NCBI GenBank assembly: GCA_016933985.1
Contig: JAFGTU010000439.1
Coordinates: forward strand, 1-13,293
Reading direction: 5' to 3'
Length of the DNA stretch: 13,293 bases
DNA from: Sedimentisphaerales bacterium
GTDB lineage: Bacteria; Planctomycetota; Phycisphaerae; Sedimentisphaerales; Anaerobacaceae
The notes under the pieces were generated by a model. The model did not search any database. It was not told the DNA's origin and was given only the letters and a program-made list of their open reading frames with translations. Positions 12,904 through 13,293 of this stretch are shown here, piece after piece (the stretch's first letter is position 1; each line of letters begins with the position of its first letter). The translations under genes were made by a program, and so were the position numbers.

Positions 12904-13293
12904 ATGTGTAAGGCTCGTTTTAGCATTTATGCGGCGATGGTTCTTCTATTGGCTTTCACGGCAGACTCCTATTCCGGCTACTCCGGCGGGACGGGAGAAC
13001 CTAACAGCCCTTTCGAGATCGCCACAGTCGCCGATTGGCAGGAGCTTATGGACACCCCGGCCGACTGGGGCAAACACTTCATTCTAACAGCCGACCTTGA
13101 TATGAACGGTATTGAGATGTCTCCCGTAGGCAACGATCCAAACAACTTCACAGGAGCTTTCGACGGCAACGACCGCATAATCCGAAACGTAGATATCAAT
13201 ACGCCCGAAGAAGACTATGTAGGCCTCTTTGGTCGCCTCGGTCCCGGCACTCGCCTCCGCAACACAGGTCTTGAGAATGCTTCAATAGCAGGC
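12904..13293 (+). CDS. Secreted GLUG-motif protein, N-terminal part (cut by window end)
   Basis: The frame is open for 130 codons to the last base of the window, so the protein is incomplete. It begins with a signal peptide (MCKAR, then the hydrophobic IYAAMVLLLAFTA at 8-20). GYSGGTGEPNSPFEIATVADW (25-45) is a segment often found at the start of planctomycete surface proteins. The pattern HFILTADLDMNG (58-69), FTGAFDGNDRIIRNVDI (82-98) and YVGLFGRL (105-112) followed by LRNTGLENASIAG (118-130) is the start of a GLUG-type beta-helix repeat. Such proteins are long, exported and usually thought to act in adhesion or glycan binding. AGGTAGG (12894-12900) provides the ribosome site. Other members often end in anchoring or sorting domains, which cannot be seen here. 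Confidence 0.85.
   Translation, partial: MCKARFSIYAAMVLLLAFTADSYSGYSGGTGEPNSPFEIATVADWQELMDTPADWGKHFILTADLDMNGIEMSPVGNDPNNFTGAFDGNDRIIRNVDINTPEEDYVGLFGRLGPGTRLRNTGLENASIAG

Overview
The window looks like chromosomal DNA of an uncultured or little-studied planctomycete, most likely of the Phycisphaerae (Sedimentisphaerales-like). This is an inference from gene style. It holds an ECF sigma gene overlapping a membrane protein with a LamG domain, a secreted GLUG-repeat protein, a PhoD-like phosphatase, a PadR/permease-prefix pair and long gene-poor spacers with palindromes and degenerate heptamer repeats. No rRNA, tRNA, CRISPR array, transposase or phage gene was seen.

Layout. Positions 1-824 carry no supported gene, only a strong hairpin with a T-tract on the minus strand (132-163). 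Positions 825-1932 form a two-gene operon: a PadR repressor and a membrane protein with a permease-prefix-like N-terminus. Its promoter (TTGACG-N17-TATTAT) is overlapped by a perfect 9-bp inverted repeat, a likely autoregulatory operator. Positions 2001-2864 (minus) encode an MBL-fold tRNase Z-like enzyme with a heptamer tandem repeat in its leader. It is divergent from 3031-4825, an operon of an exported nitrilase-family amidohydrolase and a DUF434 protein with a PIN/NYN-like half. Positions 4839-6095 (minus) encode an exported protein built as two related halves, and 6239-6916 (minus) a HAD phosphatase/phosphomutase.

Positions 7148-9870 hold the most interesting unit: an ECF sigma factor overlapping by ATGA a 726-residue single-pass protein. 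That protein has a short zinc-ligand-free cytoplasmic N-terminus, a LolA/RseB-like domain, an Fn3-like domain and a C-terminal LamG domain. It reads as a membrane anti-sigma/sensor in which RseA-, RseB- and carbohydrate-binding-type parts are joined in one chain. A clear intrinsic terminator ends the unit at 9926.

Positions 10068-11918 encode an exported PhoD-like metallophosphatase. The spacer 11919-12338 packs an 82-bp palindromic repeat, a 7-bp-period AT-rich repeat and a 12-bp-stem hairpin. Positions 12339-12608 (minus) encode a small membrane protein. From 12904 to the window end runs the N-terminal part of a secreted GLUG-repeat protein, preceded by a structured leader.

Start codons were moved inward from the longest frame for seven genes, using Shine-Dalgarno sites, promoter positions, signal peptides or family fit. 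Functional statements rest on motif recognition by eye. No database search was possible.
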